64,000 bases of DNA from NCBI GenBank assembly GCA_963575745.1, contig CAUYUJ010012603.1:382286-446285 (forward strand). Reading direction: 5' to 3'. This DNA comes from Prorocentrum cordatum (lineage: Eukaryota; Sar; Dinophyceae; Prorocentrales; Prorocentraceae). The notes under the pieces were generated by a model, which was not told the origin of the DNA, made no database searches, and saw only the letters and a program-made list of their open reading frames with translations. Made by a program: the position numbers and the translations under genes. This document shows, piece after piece, positions 27,646-39,285 of this stretch (position 1 is its first letter; every line of letters begins with the position of its first letter).

Positions 27646-28340
27646 AAAAGCGTACTGCATGATATCAAATTTGCTGCGATGCGGCACGAGTCCGATAAGG
27701 CACACACAATGGCACGTTCGCAAATTGACACCGCGGTCGGGTATCAATCTGCGAACTTGCCCCGACTGTGCGACCGTGCTCCACAAATTGCAACATGTAC
27801 CGTGTACGCGGGTTTAGCGTTCGCTCGAGAATGTGCGTTCTTGCCTTCTTGCCCGCTCCGAACACCGTGCATTTTGAGACTTGTATGCCAAGTGATATCC
27901 GTCTTGCACCTGTACAAAACCTACGCACCCCCAATACTGTCGCGTCGCGCTCCATGCCCAGTGTAAACTGGCGTCAACTTGCAACATGTGTGTGCCTCCC
28001 CGTTCTGGTCACCGGCTTTTCGAAGCCAGGTCCCCAATTAGCGCTTGCACTGGATGGATCCTAAAGGAAGCTGAAACAGAGGTGGAAGAGTCCTGCCGGC
28101 TTGGCTTCGGTAGGCGGACGGGTTCGGGAATCCCTGAGATGTCGGTAGGCGGTCAGGTTCCCGTGTTCCCACGCTCCTGTGTCTGTAAAGTCATGGCGGT
28201 CACGCCAAGGCAGATTGGGTGGGCGGGCGGGCTCACGGGTTCTGGACTCCCTGGTTCCAAGTTCACGGGTCTTCACGTTCTTGGCTGCGGCCACGTGCCC
28301 GAATCCTCGCGAGCACGGGCAAAGTAGAGGGCAGACAGTA
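27646..28340. other. No gene recognised
   Basis: About 700 bases of ordinary complexity. Short frames show no family resemblance. Confidence 0.4.
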
Positions 28341-28344
28341 GATA

Positions 28345-28366
28345 TCACCACTATCATGATCATCAA

Positions 28367-28427
<61 letters not shown>

Positions 28428-28511
28428 GTCATCATCATCATCAGCATCATCAGCATCATCAACATCATCGTCATCATCATCAGCATCCTCATCATAATCA
28501 TCAACATGATG

Positions 28512-28542
<31 letters not shown>

Positions 28543-28640
28543 GCATCATCATCACCATCATCATCAGCATCATCATTAGCATTTCCTCCTCCTCATCCTC
28601 CTTGTCGTCGTCGGCGGCGGCGGCAACATCATCATGAATC
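28345..28640. repeat. (ATC)n microsatellite
   Basis: ATC/ATCATC repeats with occasional AGC and CTC. Poly-Ile, -Met and -Ser frames result. Confidence 0.95.
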
Positions 28641-29069
28641 ATCCTCCCTCTTCTGCATACTCCTCCGTAATTATCCACCACTAAGTGCCGATCGAAGTGT
28701 CCAGTCCAAGGACTGAGGTGTCCCCAGCCTGGGGGTTTGGGGGGGCGCCTGCTCACCCACGGGACCTCCATCGTGAGCTGCCCGACAGACACGAGAGACC
28801 CAAGCCTCTTAGACGGGAGCGATGGGGGCAACGCCCATGGGAGGGCGGTGGGAGGCGCCATAGTTCGCTGGATTGCGTCCAGATCGCTAACGATTGCACT
28901 CCTGCAAGGATTAACCTGCAACTACTGTTGCACCTACTCTGGCACCCTCATCTGTGCTGCCCCCACTACTCCAGCGTAGAAACATCCAGTGCCCTGAATA
29001 GAAATCGGACTAAACATCCACAGGCCTTGTGAGTCGTGAGCCCCTCCCGCTCCGACAGAAGTCGAACAA

Positions 29070-29470
29070 CGTCGTAATCGAGTCGAAGGGACCCCATTTC
29101 CTTTGATTCCTTCTTCGCCAGTGCGGGATGTGGGGGATCCCGAGAAGGGGTCGCTTGTAGAGGCCTCCTAGATGGGGTCGGAGTAGATAGGGTCGGGGAA
29201 TTACGCAGCATGGCCGATGAATCGGCGATGTATCGGCGATGCATCTGCGATTTATCGTCGACGTCGGCGATGATGCTGAAGCAAAGCGGGCTCCACATCG
29301 AGCCGCATCGCCGATGCATCGGCGATGCGGCACGATCCTCCGACCCCGTCTGCTCCGACCCCATTGGCCCCATTTCCTTTGATTCCTTCTTCGCCTTGAG
29401 GGGGGGGGGATGTGGGGGTTCCCGGGAAGGGGTCGCTTGGACGGGGTCCCGGGAAGGGTTCCGGTCCGGG
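29070..29470. repeat. Diverged direct duplication around an ATCGGCGATG repeat
   Basis: CCCCATTTCCTTTGATTCCT then TCTTCGCC...GATGTGGGGG occurs at 29091 and again near 29368. Between them GAATCGGCGATGTATCGGCG and related short repeats form a degenerate minisatellite. Confidence 0.75.
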
Positions 29471-29557
29471 GGGGGGGGCGGGCGGATCGTGACCCGCCCC
29501 CCCATGCCGACCGGGAGGGCCCAAAAGAGTCCCAGAGAGCCGCAAAAAGGGAAATAC

Positions 29558-29778
29558 TTCAGTGGCAACTCGTGGGAGCCTCCCATACCACCTTGTCGGC
29601 TCTTGCGAAGCGACGCTACTCGACGCAAAATCGACGCTGATCGACGCTAAATCGAGGCTAATCGACGCTGGCCGACGTTGAGTCGGCGCTACCTCGTCGA
29701 CTCCCGGACGCCAATCGACGCTAACGACGGAGTCAAGAGGGTATACCAGGCTCCCATGATCTGCTACCGAGAAAGCCC
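29558..29778. mobile_element. GGGAGCC-ended element with ATCGACGCTA subrepeats, copy 2
   Basis: Partner of 25548-25765. The terminal inverted repeats (GGGAGCCTCCCATACC / GTATACCAGGCTCCC) are better preserved here. Confidence 0.75.
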
Positions 29779-29904
29779 TAAGAGGCGCCCCAGATCCCCG
29801 AAGCAGGCCACAGAGCTACTCTCAAGACGCCACACAGCAGCACCAAGAGCACCCAGCCACCCCCACAGAGGCCCAGGGGCAGAGGGGCGAAACCCACCGA
29901 TGTC

Positions 29905-30335
29905 CTGAAGGCTTCCTCCTCCTCCTCCTCCTCCTCCTCCTCCTCCTCCTCCTCCTCCTCCTCCTCCTCCTCCTCCTCTCCTCCCCCTCCTCCTCCTCCT
30001 CTCCTCCTCCTCCTCCTCCTCCTCCTCCTCCTCCTCCTCCTCCTCCTCCTCCTCCTCCTCCTCCTCCTCCCTCCTCCTCCTCCTCCTCCTCCTCCCTCCT
30101 CCTCCTCCTCCTCCTCTTCCTCCTCCTCCTCCTCCCTCCTCCTCCTCCCCTCCTCCTCCTCTCCTCTCCCCTCCTCTCTTCCTCTCTTCCTCCTCCTCCT
30201 CCTCCTCCTCCCCTCCTCCTCCTCCTCCTCCTCCTCCTCCTCCTCTCCTCCTCCTCCTCCTCCTCTCCTCCTCCTCCTCCTCCTCCTCCTCCTCCTCCTC
30301 CTCCTCCTCCTCCTCCTCCTCCTCCTCCTCCTTCG
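29905..30335. repeat. (CTC)n microsatellite, about 430 bp
   Basis: The longest CTC tract in the window. Glu-, Arg- and Gly-rich frames of 200-260 codons on the minus strand are artefacts. Confidence 0.95.
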
Positions 30336-30369
30336 CATACTCCGCTCCAGCTGCTCTCGAGCTCTCACC

Positions 30370-31130
30370 CCTCGAACCTCTCACGCTCAGCAAGGGCCCG
30401 CGAAGGCCCCTCGGGATCGCCCCCCAGACGACCCCGGCCCTCCCCGAGACGGCCCCCACGACGGCCCACGAAGGCCCCACGAGGGCCCAAGGCCGCCGCA
30501 AGGACAGCCCCAAAGAGGCACCCCACGAGCCCCCCAAAGAGCACCCCATAACGAGTCCTCATAAGAAGCACCACAAGAAGCACCAGAACAAGCACCCCCA
30601 TGAGAAGTCCTCCCCGAGGCGGCCCCTACGACGGCCCACGAAGGCCCCGCGGTGGCCCAAGGCCGCCGCAGGACGGCCCCAACGAGGCACCCCCGGAGCC
30701 CCCAAACAAAGGAGCCCAGGACGGCCCCGTACGAGGCCTCGCACGATCCAGGACGTCCCAAGGAGGGCCCCACGTAGATCGCCACAGGATACAGAGAGCA
30801 GGAGATCCACCCCCACAAGAAGCACCCCGACGAGCGAAGCCGTTTGGTAAGCGTGCCCATGGAAGGAATCGAACGGGGCCGGGCTGGCTAGTACGCCCGG
30901 GGCCGTTCAGTAAACGCGAATTGTCGGGGTCGGGGTGGTGTTTCCACCCTTGAAGAAGCGCTCCAGGCGGAGCACAAGACGGTCCACGAGGGCCCCAAGA
31001 CGGCCCAAGAATGCCCCTAGACGACCTCTGAAAGGCCCCCCAAGAGAGGCCAACAGGGCCCACGAGAGCCCCCACGAGGCCTCGCGAGCGTCGTCGCCGT
31101 CGTCCCCCTTCGGGGTCGGCAGCACCGGCC
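30370..31130. repeat. Degenerate GGCCC(C)A(C/A)GA-rich minisatellite
   Basis: Loose repeats of ACGGCCCACGAAGGCCCC type. The same texture returns at 31490-31620, 35080-35510, 36160-36230 and 49690-50490. No shared unit length could be fixed by eye. Confidence 0.5.
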
Positions 31131-31689
31131 CAGGGCCTTTGCGGCAAACAGAGGGATCAAACGTGGGGATCACAGATGGTCAAATCCAGAGCGAGTGCAC
31201 GCGAATCATCCCCACTGCCCTCATGAGCTAAGCAGCTCATCGATGGGTGCGCGTCCACACTAAGTTGGTGTTCAACAGGTGCACGCACAAGAAAGGCGTT
31301 CCCTGGCAAACAGGATCTCTCATGACCCGATTTTGGCATTCAACGCGAGAAGCTGTTCAAACAGCAAACGCGGAGTCTGTCACGAAACCGATGTGGAATT
31401 CCTCGCAGGCCCACTCCACGAAGGACCCCGGGAGCAGGCCACCTCGGTTGCCGCCAGGCCCTAGGCCTGCAAGAGGGGCTCAAGAAACCCCCAGGACGCC
31501 CCTGAGAGGAGCTCTACAAGCGCGCCAACGCCGCACAGCTGGAGGCCAAGCCTTCCAGCACGACCCAAAGGCCCGCGAGAGGCTCCAAAGAGGCCCACAG
31601 CAGGCTCCCCAAACCCTAAGACACGTCCGAGTAGACCCCACACACCCAATCTACGTTATTGCTTTGCATCTCCCGCTGACGTTCTCTGT

Positions 31690-31875
31690 CCCGTCGCGCC
31701 GCGATCCGCCTCGAATCCGTGTCGAATCTGTGTCGAACACGGCGGAATCCGTGTCGAACCCGTGTCGAATCCGCGTGGAGTCCGCGTCACATCCGCGTCG
31801 AGCCCGCACCAAGCCCGCGTCGGGCACGAGAGAAGACACCGGCTGATGGCGGGCGCGCACCGAGCCCGCGTCGGG
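31690..31875. repeat. GTGTCGAATCC minisatellite
   Basis: About a dozen units of 11-14 bp (CGTGTCGAATC, GCGTCGAGCCCG). Confidence 0.8.
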
Positions 31876-31954
31876 CATGCAGCCTGCCATCCGCAGTGCC
31901 TCAGCCTGCTCGGGCGATGAGGTCGAGCAGCCCTGAGAGCAGAGGCGTGGCTGC

Positions 31955-32158
31955 GGCGATAACAGCAAGCTGACCAAGCATACACTTCCGGAGGTCCACA
32001 CGGATTTCTCGGACTGGCGCTGGCCCCCCCCCCCCTCCCTGGCGCGCGGAGCGTGCCAGCGGCGGCGCTGGAGGCGCTGCCAGGGAGTCCAGCGCCGATC
32101 GGAAGAATCCGCACGTGCCTCCGAAAGTTTACGTTCGTGCCGATCTCTCGTCTTCGAC
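31955..32158. mobile_element. MITE family 1, copy 5
   Basis: AAGCATACACTTCCGGAGGT and, complemented, GAACGTAAACTTTCGGAGGC ends. The core CCTGGCGCGCGGAGCGTGCC is conserved. GC3-rich but ambiguous open frames adjoin it at 32165-32340 on both strands. None could be chosen, so no exon is called. Confidence 0.75.
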
Positions 32159-32514
32159 TGAGGGCAGCGGGTGGCCGCGGCGAGCGGGAAGCTCAGGGAG
32201 GAGCGCGGCCTGTGCCCGACCGACCAGCTGGTGGGACGGCGTCGGAGGCACAGCGCGCGCGCGGTGGGGGAAGGACGGCGGTCGCGACGGGGGGTCCCTC
32301 GCGCCGTCCCTGGTGCGCGGTCGCACCCTCGAGCCGCAGGGGGAGGGGGGGGAACGAGGAAGAGAAGAGGGGGAGGATGTCGCTGGAATCCACTGGTGAA
32401 AAAACGTGTGATAAGGAAGAGGGTAGGAGGGGCGGAGGAGGAGGAAGGAGGTTGGGAGATGGGGCGGAGGTAGATGGGCGAGGAGGATGGGCGGACAGGT
32501 GAGGGACGATGGGG

Positions 32515-32642
32515 GATGATGAGGATGAGGATGCTGATGATGCTGATGCTGATGCTGATGCTGATACTGATGAGTATGCTGATGTCGATGCTGATGCTGA
32601 TGCTGATGCTGATGCTGATGCTGATGATAATGATGATGCTGA

Positions 32643-32676
<34 letters not shown>

Positions 32677-32885
32677 GATGATGATGATGATGATGGTGTT
32701 GATGATCATGATGATGATGATGATGATGGTGATTATGGTGATGATGCTTATGATGATGCTGATGATGATGTTGATGATGATGATGATCATGATAGTGATG
32801 ATGATGATGATGAAGATGAAGATGGAGATGATGCTGATCATGATGATGATGCCGATGCTGATGATGATGAGGGAGGGAGGGATGG
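32515..32885. repeat. (GAT)n microsatellite
   Basis: GATGAT/GATGCT repeats. Asp/Met/His frames are artefacts. Confidence 0.95.
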
Positions 32886-33194
32886 AGGGCGAGGAAAAGG
32901 CTGACACCTTGTTGTCGCATGCCAGGCCGCGTCCGACCTGGACAACCCTCCATAGCAGGCGTGCGTGACGTTCGGGTGCGTCTCCATTGCCCGCATGCTC
33001 GCCTTTGTCCTTGCACCTGCGCCTGTCGCACCCCGGCTCCTTGCTCCTGTCCTTGTCCTTGCCCTGCGCTGTCGCGCCCTGTCCTTGTCCTTGCTCCTTG
33101 CACCTGCGCCTGTCCGGCTCCGCATCGGCAATGCGGCGCAGTCCTCCCGCTCGGGGATCTACTGACCCAGGTCAATCTAGACCGGATCAATCAG

Positions 33195-33500
33195 GCTTTG
33201 CAGGATCCTGCAAGATCCTGCAAGATCCTGCAAGATCCTGCGCCCAGGCCCAGGTCAGAGCGCCCCTGGGCCTGCAGGATCCTGCAAGATCTGATGGGCC
33301 TGTTTTCCACCACAACCACCAACACCATAAGTTGGAGGTGGAGGGGGTCCTCCTCCTCCTCCACCTCCTCCTCGTCCTCCTCCTCCTCGTCCTCCTCCTC
33401 CTCCTCGTCCTCCTCCTCCTCGTCCTCCACCTCCTTCCCCGCTCCAACTTGTGGTGGTGGTGGTGGTGGTGGTGGTGGTGGTGGTGGTGGTCCCGGCGCT
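33195..33500. repeat. CAAGATCCTG repeats, CTC tract and GGT tract
   Basis: Five copies of the decamer GCAAGATCCT near 33205-33295, then CTC/CGT at 33345-33435 and pure GGT at 33450-33490. Confidence 0.85.
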
Positions 33501-33684
33501 CCGACTGACCCCCGCTTGCACTGACCCCCGTCTCTTGGGAGGCCCGGAAGCACGCGCGGGCGCCGCGCGCGGCGGAGGGCGGGGGCGATCTCCTGCAGCG
33601 CGCGGGGGCCCGCGGCTGCGCGGTCGCAGCGCCTGCCACCTCGAGGAGTCGGCGGCCACGACTGGGACACAGAGGGACAAGCGT

Positions 33685-33960
33685 AGAAGAAAAGAAACAA
33701 AAAAACCGTAAACATAAACTTGTGGCGCTCCGCTCGGAGTTCCTGGATCTGCGCTGGACCCCCGTCCGCGGCGCGCGGAGCGCGACCGGGGAGGCCACCT
33801 GGCCAGATTTCTCGCATCGGCGCGAGCGGCGCCGGCTGGGCCCCCCCTGGCGGCGCCTCAAGCGCCGCCCCTGGCGGCCTCCGCGCGCCAGGGGTGGGGG
33901 GTCCAGCGCAGATACAACAAAATCCGCGCGGAGCACCACAAGTTTATGTTTTTGGCGTTT
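33685..33960. mobile_element. MITE family 1, copy 6 (expanded)
   Basis: The outer ends CCGTAAACATAAACTTGTGG and CCACAAGTTTATGTTTTTGG are perfect complements over about 12 bases. At 276 bp it is longer than its relatives: the centre holds a second GATTTCTCGCATCGGCGC arm, as if one copy inserted into another. Confidence 0.75.
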
Positions 33961-34260
33961 TTTGCTGTTATTATGTATCTTATGCATCTTCTTATTATTC
34001 TTCTTATTATCATGATTATTCTTCTGATTATTCGTATCATTCTGATTATCATTATTATTATTATTATTATTAGTAGTATCATTAGTATTAGTATTGTTAC
34101 TATTGTTGTTATTATTATTAGTATTATTATTATTAGTATTATTATTATTGATACTATTATTATTATTATTATTATTGTTGGTATTATTGGTATTATTATT
34201 ATTATTGTTATTATTATCCTCGGTGATATTTGTTGTTGTTTTATTCTTCTCATTATTAGC
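33960..34260. repeat. (ATT)n microsatellite
   Basis: TTATTA repeats with TTG/GTA variants. Confidence 0.95.
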
Positions 34261-34274
34261 ATTCTTCTTATTCT

Positions 34275-34790
34275 TGTACCAGCGTGGCCTCCTCGGAGGC
34301 GTGCGTCCGCATGAACGTGCAATGCATCCACATTGCCGTGCGCTCCTCGTTTCCCGAGCGGCACGGCCAGACAGCGCCCGCCACGGAGCAGATCGGAGGC
34401 TGCGGGGCGAGATTGCAGTGGAACGGCGAGCCCCACACCGGGAGATCGGTGCCGGCTTCGTGCTCGTGCTGCGCGTGCGGGCGAGGCGACGCCGCGTGGG
34501 CGCGCGACGGGAAGGATGCCGCCGTGGCCGCGGGCCGCGGAGCCGCTCGACCGCCCCACCCCCGGTACAGGCGAGCGGGTGCCCCGCGGGGTGCCCCGTC
34601 GGTGGCGCGGGGGTGCCCCGTCGGCGGCGCGGGGTGCCCCGTCGGTGGCGGCGGGGTCTCCCGACGGTGGCTCGGGATGTCCCGCCGTGGTGTGTCGATG
34701 GCAGCTCGTGAGATCAGCTGCGAGTTCGATCGCGTGAGCGGTCGCGATCGTGAGGCCGATCGTGACATCGAGAGACTGATATGACGGGGC
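34275..34790. repeat. Composite dispersed repeat, copy 1
   Basis: Left part 34275-34390 (TCGGAGGCGTGCGTCCG...GTTTCCCGAGCGG) matches 55405-55520. The middle (GGCTTCGTGCTCGTGCTGCG, GTGGGCGCGCGAC) matches 40075-40130. The right part (GTGCCCCGTCGGTGGC, GATCGTGAGGCCGATCGTGA) matches 40180-40370 and the GATC-rich repeats at 36650 and 43085. Confidence 0.6.
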
Positions 34791-34859
34791 CCCGGGACAC
34801 ACAGATAAATACACACGAATCCGCCGACCCCTTGGGGCTCATCGGCGCGTGAGATCCTC

Positions 34860-35640
34860 CCCCTCCCCAAACCCCTCCCCCGGGAGCCCGGTCCGGTCGA
34901 TTTGGAAGGGGGGGGGGTCTGTTCAAACTCCCTGGTTCCCCTGGGGGGGTCATCCGCTCCCGAAAATCCTGCAGGGACTCCTCCGGTGGCCTCGAAATGG
35001 CCTCGGGACGCACCACGACGGCTCAAGAGGACTTCCACGTGGCCTTCGGTGGCTCCAAAATTCCCCAATATGGGCTCAAGACAGCCCACGATGCCTCCAA
35101 GACGCTCCAAGAGGCCCCGAAGGGGCGCTCCAAGAAGGTCCAAAGCAGCGAAAATCATTGATTTTCCATGGGGAAACCTACATTTTTAGCATCGACGACA
35201 ATTCAGCCTGCACGGAGTTCCAGCCAGTCTAAGAGGCCCCCAAAGCCACCCCATGACGTCCCAAAAGGGTCCCAAAAAGGCGCCCAAGACGGCCCAAAAC
35301 GGCGCAGAGACGGCCCCAGAGGCTCCCGAATCGCCCCAACTGAGTCCCAAGACTGCTCCTAGAGGGGCCCCAGCGGCGGAGCCCGAACCGAAAATCCGAA
35401 CCCTCCGCTCCCACGAGCCGCCCAAAAGGTCCCAGGAGAACCCCAAAAGACCTCCAAAAAGCGTCCGGGAGGCCCAAAAGAGGCCCCAAGAGGCCCCAAA
35501 ACGGCTATCAGTGAACTTCGAAACTACCTCCACGAAGCCTGCGAGATGCCTCCCCAAAGATCCCAGCGAACATCGCACAAGCCTCAGACCCACAACCCGG
35601 GCACGGTGGCGTGACATGCCGACTGTAAGTAGATCGTGTT
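34860..35640. other. No gene recognised; low-order GGCCCCAAGA texture
   Basis: Mixed sequence with scattered CCCAAAAG/GGCCCC repeats. No supported gene. Confidence 0.4.
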
Positions 35641-36010
35641 TCCAGTTCCTCTCCCTCCTCCTCTTCAGCACCCTTCTCCTCCCTCATCCCTCCGCCCTCC
35701 TCTTCCTCTCCTTCCTTCTTGCATCCTCCCTTCCTTTCCCTCATCCTCTTTCCCCAGCCTTGCCCTCCTCCCCCCCATCCTCCTTCCTCCACCTACCCCT
35801 AGGTCCCGGCGGTCAGATCCCTCGCAACTTCCTCGCAAGGAAGGAGGACGACGAGGAAGGAGGAAGAAAGAAGGAAGAAGGTAGAAGGAGAGAGGAGGGA
35901 GGAGGGGGAGGAGGAGAAGCAGGAGGAGGAAGAGGACGACGAGGAAGAAGGAGGAAGGAGGAAGGAGGGAGAAGGGAGGAAAGGGAGGAGAAGAAGGGGG
36001 AGCTTAAATC
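35640..36010. repeat. Pyrimidine tract followed by purine tract
   Basis: TCCTCTTCCTC (35645-35790) and GAGGAAGGAGG (35845-36000) are loosely complementary and could fold back on each other. Confidence 0.75.
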
Positions 36011-36479
36011 CGCTACCTCCTTGTGGGTCTCCAGACGTGTGAGATAGTCCCCCCCCCAGTGACCCCCCCAGGGACCTCAAACCGGAGATTTGCCCCCCCC
36101 GGGCCCGGCAAGAGCGCGTCACGGGACTCTTCCGGGGTCAAGAGGGTCTACACACGGGCCAAGAAGGCCCCAAGAAGCCTCCAAGACGGCCCACGAGAGC
36201 TCCGAGACGCCAAACGACCTCTCCGACTTCGGTAGTCTTCTCTTGCACGCGCCGCTCCTGTCGCCTTTTGATGATTCCCAACCTGTTGCTGCTGCAAATG
36301 TCTCGTGTCCGAGAACGCTCCTCCGCGCGCCGCGCACGTCACGTCGCACCTCGTTCTCTCGCCCCTCCGCGCATTTCCGACAGAACCTCTCCCCCGATGA
36401 ATTGTGCTTCTTCTGTGCACCCGACATTTCCGCCTGCTCTTTCAACAGCGTCAGACATGTCTTGTTCGAACGCATTTAA

Positions 36480-37030
36480 GGGGTCGGCGGATGTGGCGTA
36501 AGCCTAAAGAATAAAAAGATCCCCCATACTTTCCCATATGTTCTGGACTTTTGTCTTCCCCCCCACTGCCCATATTTTCCCAGATTTTCTGGGGAATCGA
36601 CGATTAATTGTGCCTGTGTTTTTTCCCCTCCTGATGATACTGAGATCGATGGTGAGCTCCATAGCGAGATCGAGCACAGCAGATCGTTGGCCAAGGGTGC
36701 CTCGCCGTGGCCACGGGTGTCCCTACCGTGATGTCCCGATGGTGCATCGTGAGATCCCCTTGTGGGGTCGATGGTGAGATCTCTTGTAAGATCGGCATTG
36801 GGATCGATACTGTGATCGATCGTGCGATCGATCTTGGGAGCGATCGTGAGATCACTGGTGAGATCGATTTTGAAATTTGGTGTGAGATCGATCGTGGGGC
36901 CTACTGTGAGATTGACAGTGCGATATTGTCCCGCTGGTGGCATGATCGTGCTGAACGCCACTCGCTGTGAGACTGTTACTGGAACAGGTGAGAAACCTGT
37001 AACGATATCAGAAGTGAAATGTATTGTGAG
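36480..37030. repeat. Dispersed AT-rich repeat copy 2 plus GATC-rich minisatellite
   Basis: 36500-36640 matches 12225-12400. From 36650, GTGAGATCGAT-type 11-12-bp repeats run to about 37030. These and GATATTGTCCCGCTGGT match 43085-43440. GATC occurs at very high density. Confidence 0.75.
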
Positions 37031-37560
37031 ACCGATAGCAGGTTCGATAATGAACTCGATGAATACTGAGATCGATAGTGAAACTGGTAGTGAGATAAAT
37101 CGTTTGGAATCGACTGCGAGGTCGCACGTATGTGGTGTGAGCTCCATCGCGGCTGTGTCGCCTTCATTACAATCACCATTGTGCATTGTCACCATCAGCG
37201 TCCTCGTGCAATGTCGCAACATCATCGCCGTCGCAGTCATCGCAGTTGTTGTTAGTAGCCTTCCCCGACCAACCTTCTTATCACCCGAAGCGTGGTCGTA
37301 TAGTACTGTAAGATTTCTGGCTCGCGCTTCGCCCCACCCGGGGCGACGCACACAGAATTAGTATGCTGGGTCGGCGCAAAGTAAGAGAAGCGGGTCATGA
37401 AGGAAGCCCCGAGGGGCCTTCCCCGGGACGAACTGCGAATCCCCACCGCAGCTGTTTCGTTCACTGCCCAGTACACCGTGGAGGGCCCCGAGAGCCCGAA
37501 AACCCCCTGGGGAGACCAAGAAATACCGATATCGCCACTCCCAGGACCCCCCCCCGAGAT

Positions 37561-37655
37561 GCGCCCTGACCAGAATGTCGAAGCGAATCCAGCGGGGGTG
37601 ACGAGGGCCTCCGAGGAGGCCCAAAAATCGAAAACGAAGGAAGGGCAGCAGTACG
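37561..37655 (+). repeat. Family H dispersed repeat, copy 2
   Basis: GACCAGAATGTCGAAGCGAA...GAGGCCCAAAAATCG; see 7905, 52950 and 55960. Confidence 0.55.
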
Positions 37656-37704
37656 AGTGCCTTATATTCCTCCGACCTGCTACTCCTTTTCCTCGCCCTC
37701 CCTC

Positions 37705-37759
37705 ATCATCATCATCATCCTCCTCCTCCTCCTCCTCCTCCTCCTCCTCCTCCTCCTCC

Positions 37760-37820
<61 letters not shown>
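37705..37820. repeat. (TCC)n then (ATC)n microsatellite
   Basis: Two adjoining trinucleotide runs. Poly-Ser, poly-Ile and poly-Asp frames are artefacts. Confidence 0.95.
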
Positions 37821-37822
<2 letters not shown>

Positions 37823-38344
37823 CCCATCCTCCCCCCCATCGTCCATCCCTCGTCCGCCAATACTCCTCGCCCATCCCCTACCTCCGCCCCCATCTCCCTC
37901 CCTCCTCCCTCCTCCTCCGCCCCTCCTCCCCCGTTCTCTTACCACACTGTGGCCACTGGCGGATTCCAGCGAACTCTCCCCCACACCTTTCTTCCTCGTC
38001 ATCCTGCCCTCCCAGTCGATTGCTTTTGAAGGAGCGCGTTCACGAATGCTTGCCTCGGGAACATTCGGCGGCGCATTTGAACCAGGGCCCCCCCCCCCCG
38101 AAAATCTGGCGTGGTCAAGCAAAACCACGGGGACCGCCCCCCCCCCCTCGCCAACCCCCCCCCGCCCCTTCCCCCGGCGCCGGCGCCGGCTGGCAGCGCC
38201 GACGGCGGCGACACGGCGACGATGACCAGGACGACGGCGACGACGACGACGACAAGGACGATGACAGGGTCCCTTGTAGTTGGACCTCTGTCCTCGGCCC
38301 TGACTAACGTAATATTGACGGGCACGGACCTCAAGTATAAATAA

Positions 38345-38488
38345 TCATCGCGCTGCGTCGCGTGGCCGTCCTCGCTGTCGTCGCCGTCGTCGTCGTCGCC
38401 ATGGCCGCGGTCGTCGTCGTCGTCGTCGACGTCGTCGTCGTCGCCGTCGTCACGTCTTCGTCGCCGTCGTCGTCGTGCTCGTCGTCAT

Positions 38489-38529
<41 letters not shown>

Positions 38530-38563
38530 CCGCCGTCGTCGTCGTCGTCGTCGTCACCGTCGC

Positions 38564-38595
<32 letters not shown>

Positions 38596-38630
38596 CCGTC
38601 GTCGTCGCCGCCGACGCCGCCACCCGGCGC
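38345..38630. repeat. (CGT)n microsatellite
   Basis: GTCGTCGTC with GCC variants. A GAC/ACG run at 38210-38270 is a smaller relative. Confidence 0.95.
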
Positions 38631-39187
38631 GGGCACCGGCGCCAGCCCTGGAGGAAAGGGGGGGGGATCGAACCCCCCCCCTTTGAATCGTCGTCCCCGT
38701 CGATGCTCCCCGCCGCCGCCGTCAGCCGCCGCCGGCGCCGTCGCTGGCCGGGAGGGGGGCCGCCGCCCGCGCCGGCGCAGGCCCCGCGGCTGGGGTGGGG
38801 TTCGACCCCCCCCCCTGTTCCGATTCCCCGCCCCCCTCCAGCCGCGCACAAGACGCGCTCTTTCTTACCCTTCCTCCGCTGCTTCCCCTGGGGCCCGTTC
38901 GCTCCATGGCGGGACGACCTCGCCAGGTGGATCGCCGGCGCCCTTCGCCGCGTCAGCCCTGGCCAGGCCGAGCCCTGACCCCAGGCATCGGGCCGGCCAG
39001 GTCTGTCCGCTGCAGACGGATCGCTGGCGCTTCTCGAGCATTGGAGGCTCTTCCTCCTCCTCCTCCTCCTCCTCATCCTCCTCCTCCTCATCCTAGCTAG
39101 CTGGCTAAATGCGAGGCCCACACGCAAGGGAAAAGCAACATGGAGAGCGCCCAGGAAAAAGTGTAAGTTCACGGATTCTCTCCTCAC

Positions 39188-39283
39188 CGCTGGCGAGAAG
39201 TCGACTTGCTGGCGGATGTGCCGAGCGAGCAGCCCTTGTGCCATAACTGTGAAGAACGTGGCGAGTGCTTTCGGCAACTCGAT
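39188..39283 (-). CDS. Possible 32-codon internal exon
   Basis: Bounded by an acceptor after a pyrimidine-rich stretch (TCTCATTCAGACCAG|ATC) and a consensus donor (GCG|GTGAGG), phase 0 at both ends. It encodes IELPKALATFFTVMAQGLLA, RHIRQQVDFSPA, an amphipathic helical stretch. Family unknown; its neighbours on the minus strand were not found. Confidence 0.35.
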
Positions 39284-39285
39284 CT

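Noticed and set aside
28061-28921. A 286-codon minus-strand protein
   Set aside because: Half of it is poly-Met/Asp from the ATC repeat. The remaining N-terminal part has low GC3 and no recognisable domain.
30840-30930. A possible tRNA gene (GGAATCGAACGGGGCC resembles a T-arm)
   Set aside because: No acceptor stem or anticodon arm could be paired on either strand.
32165-32340. An exon next to family-1 MITE copy 5
   Set aside because: High GC3 appears in frames on both strands, so no frame could be chosen.
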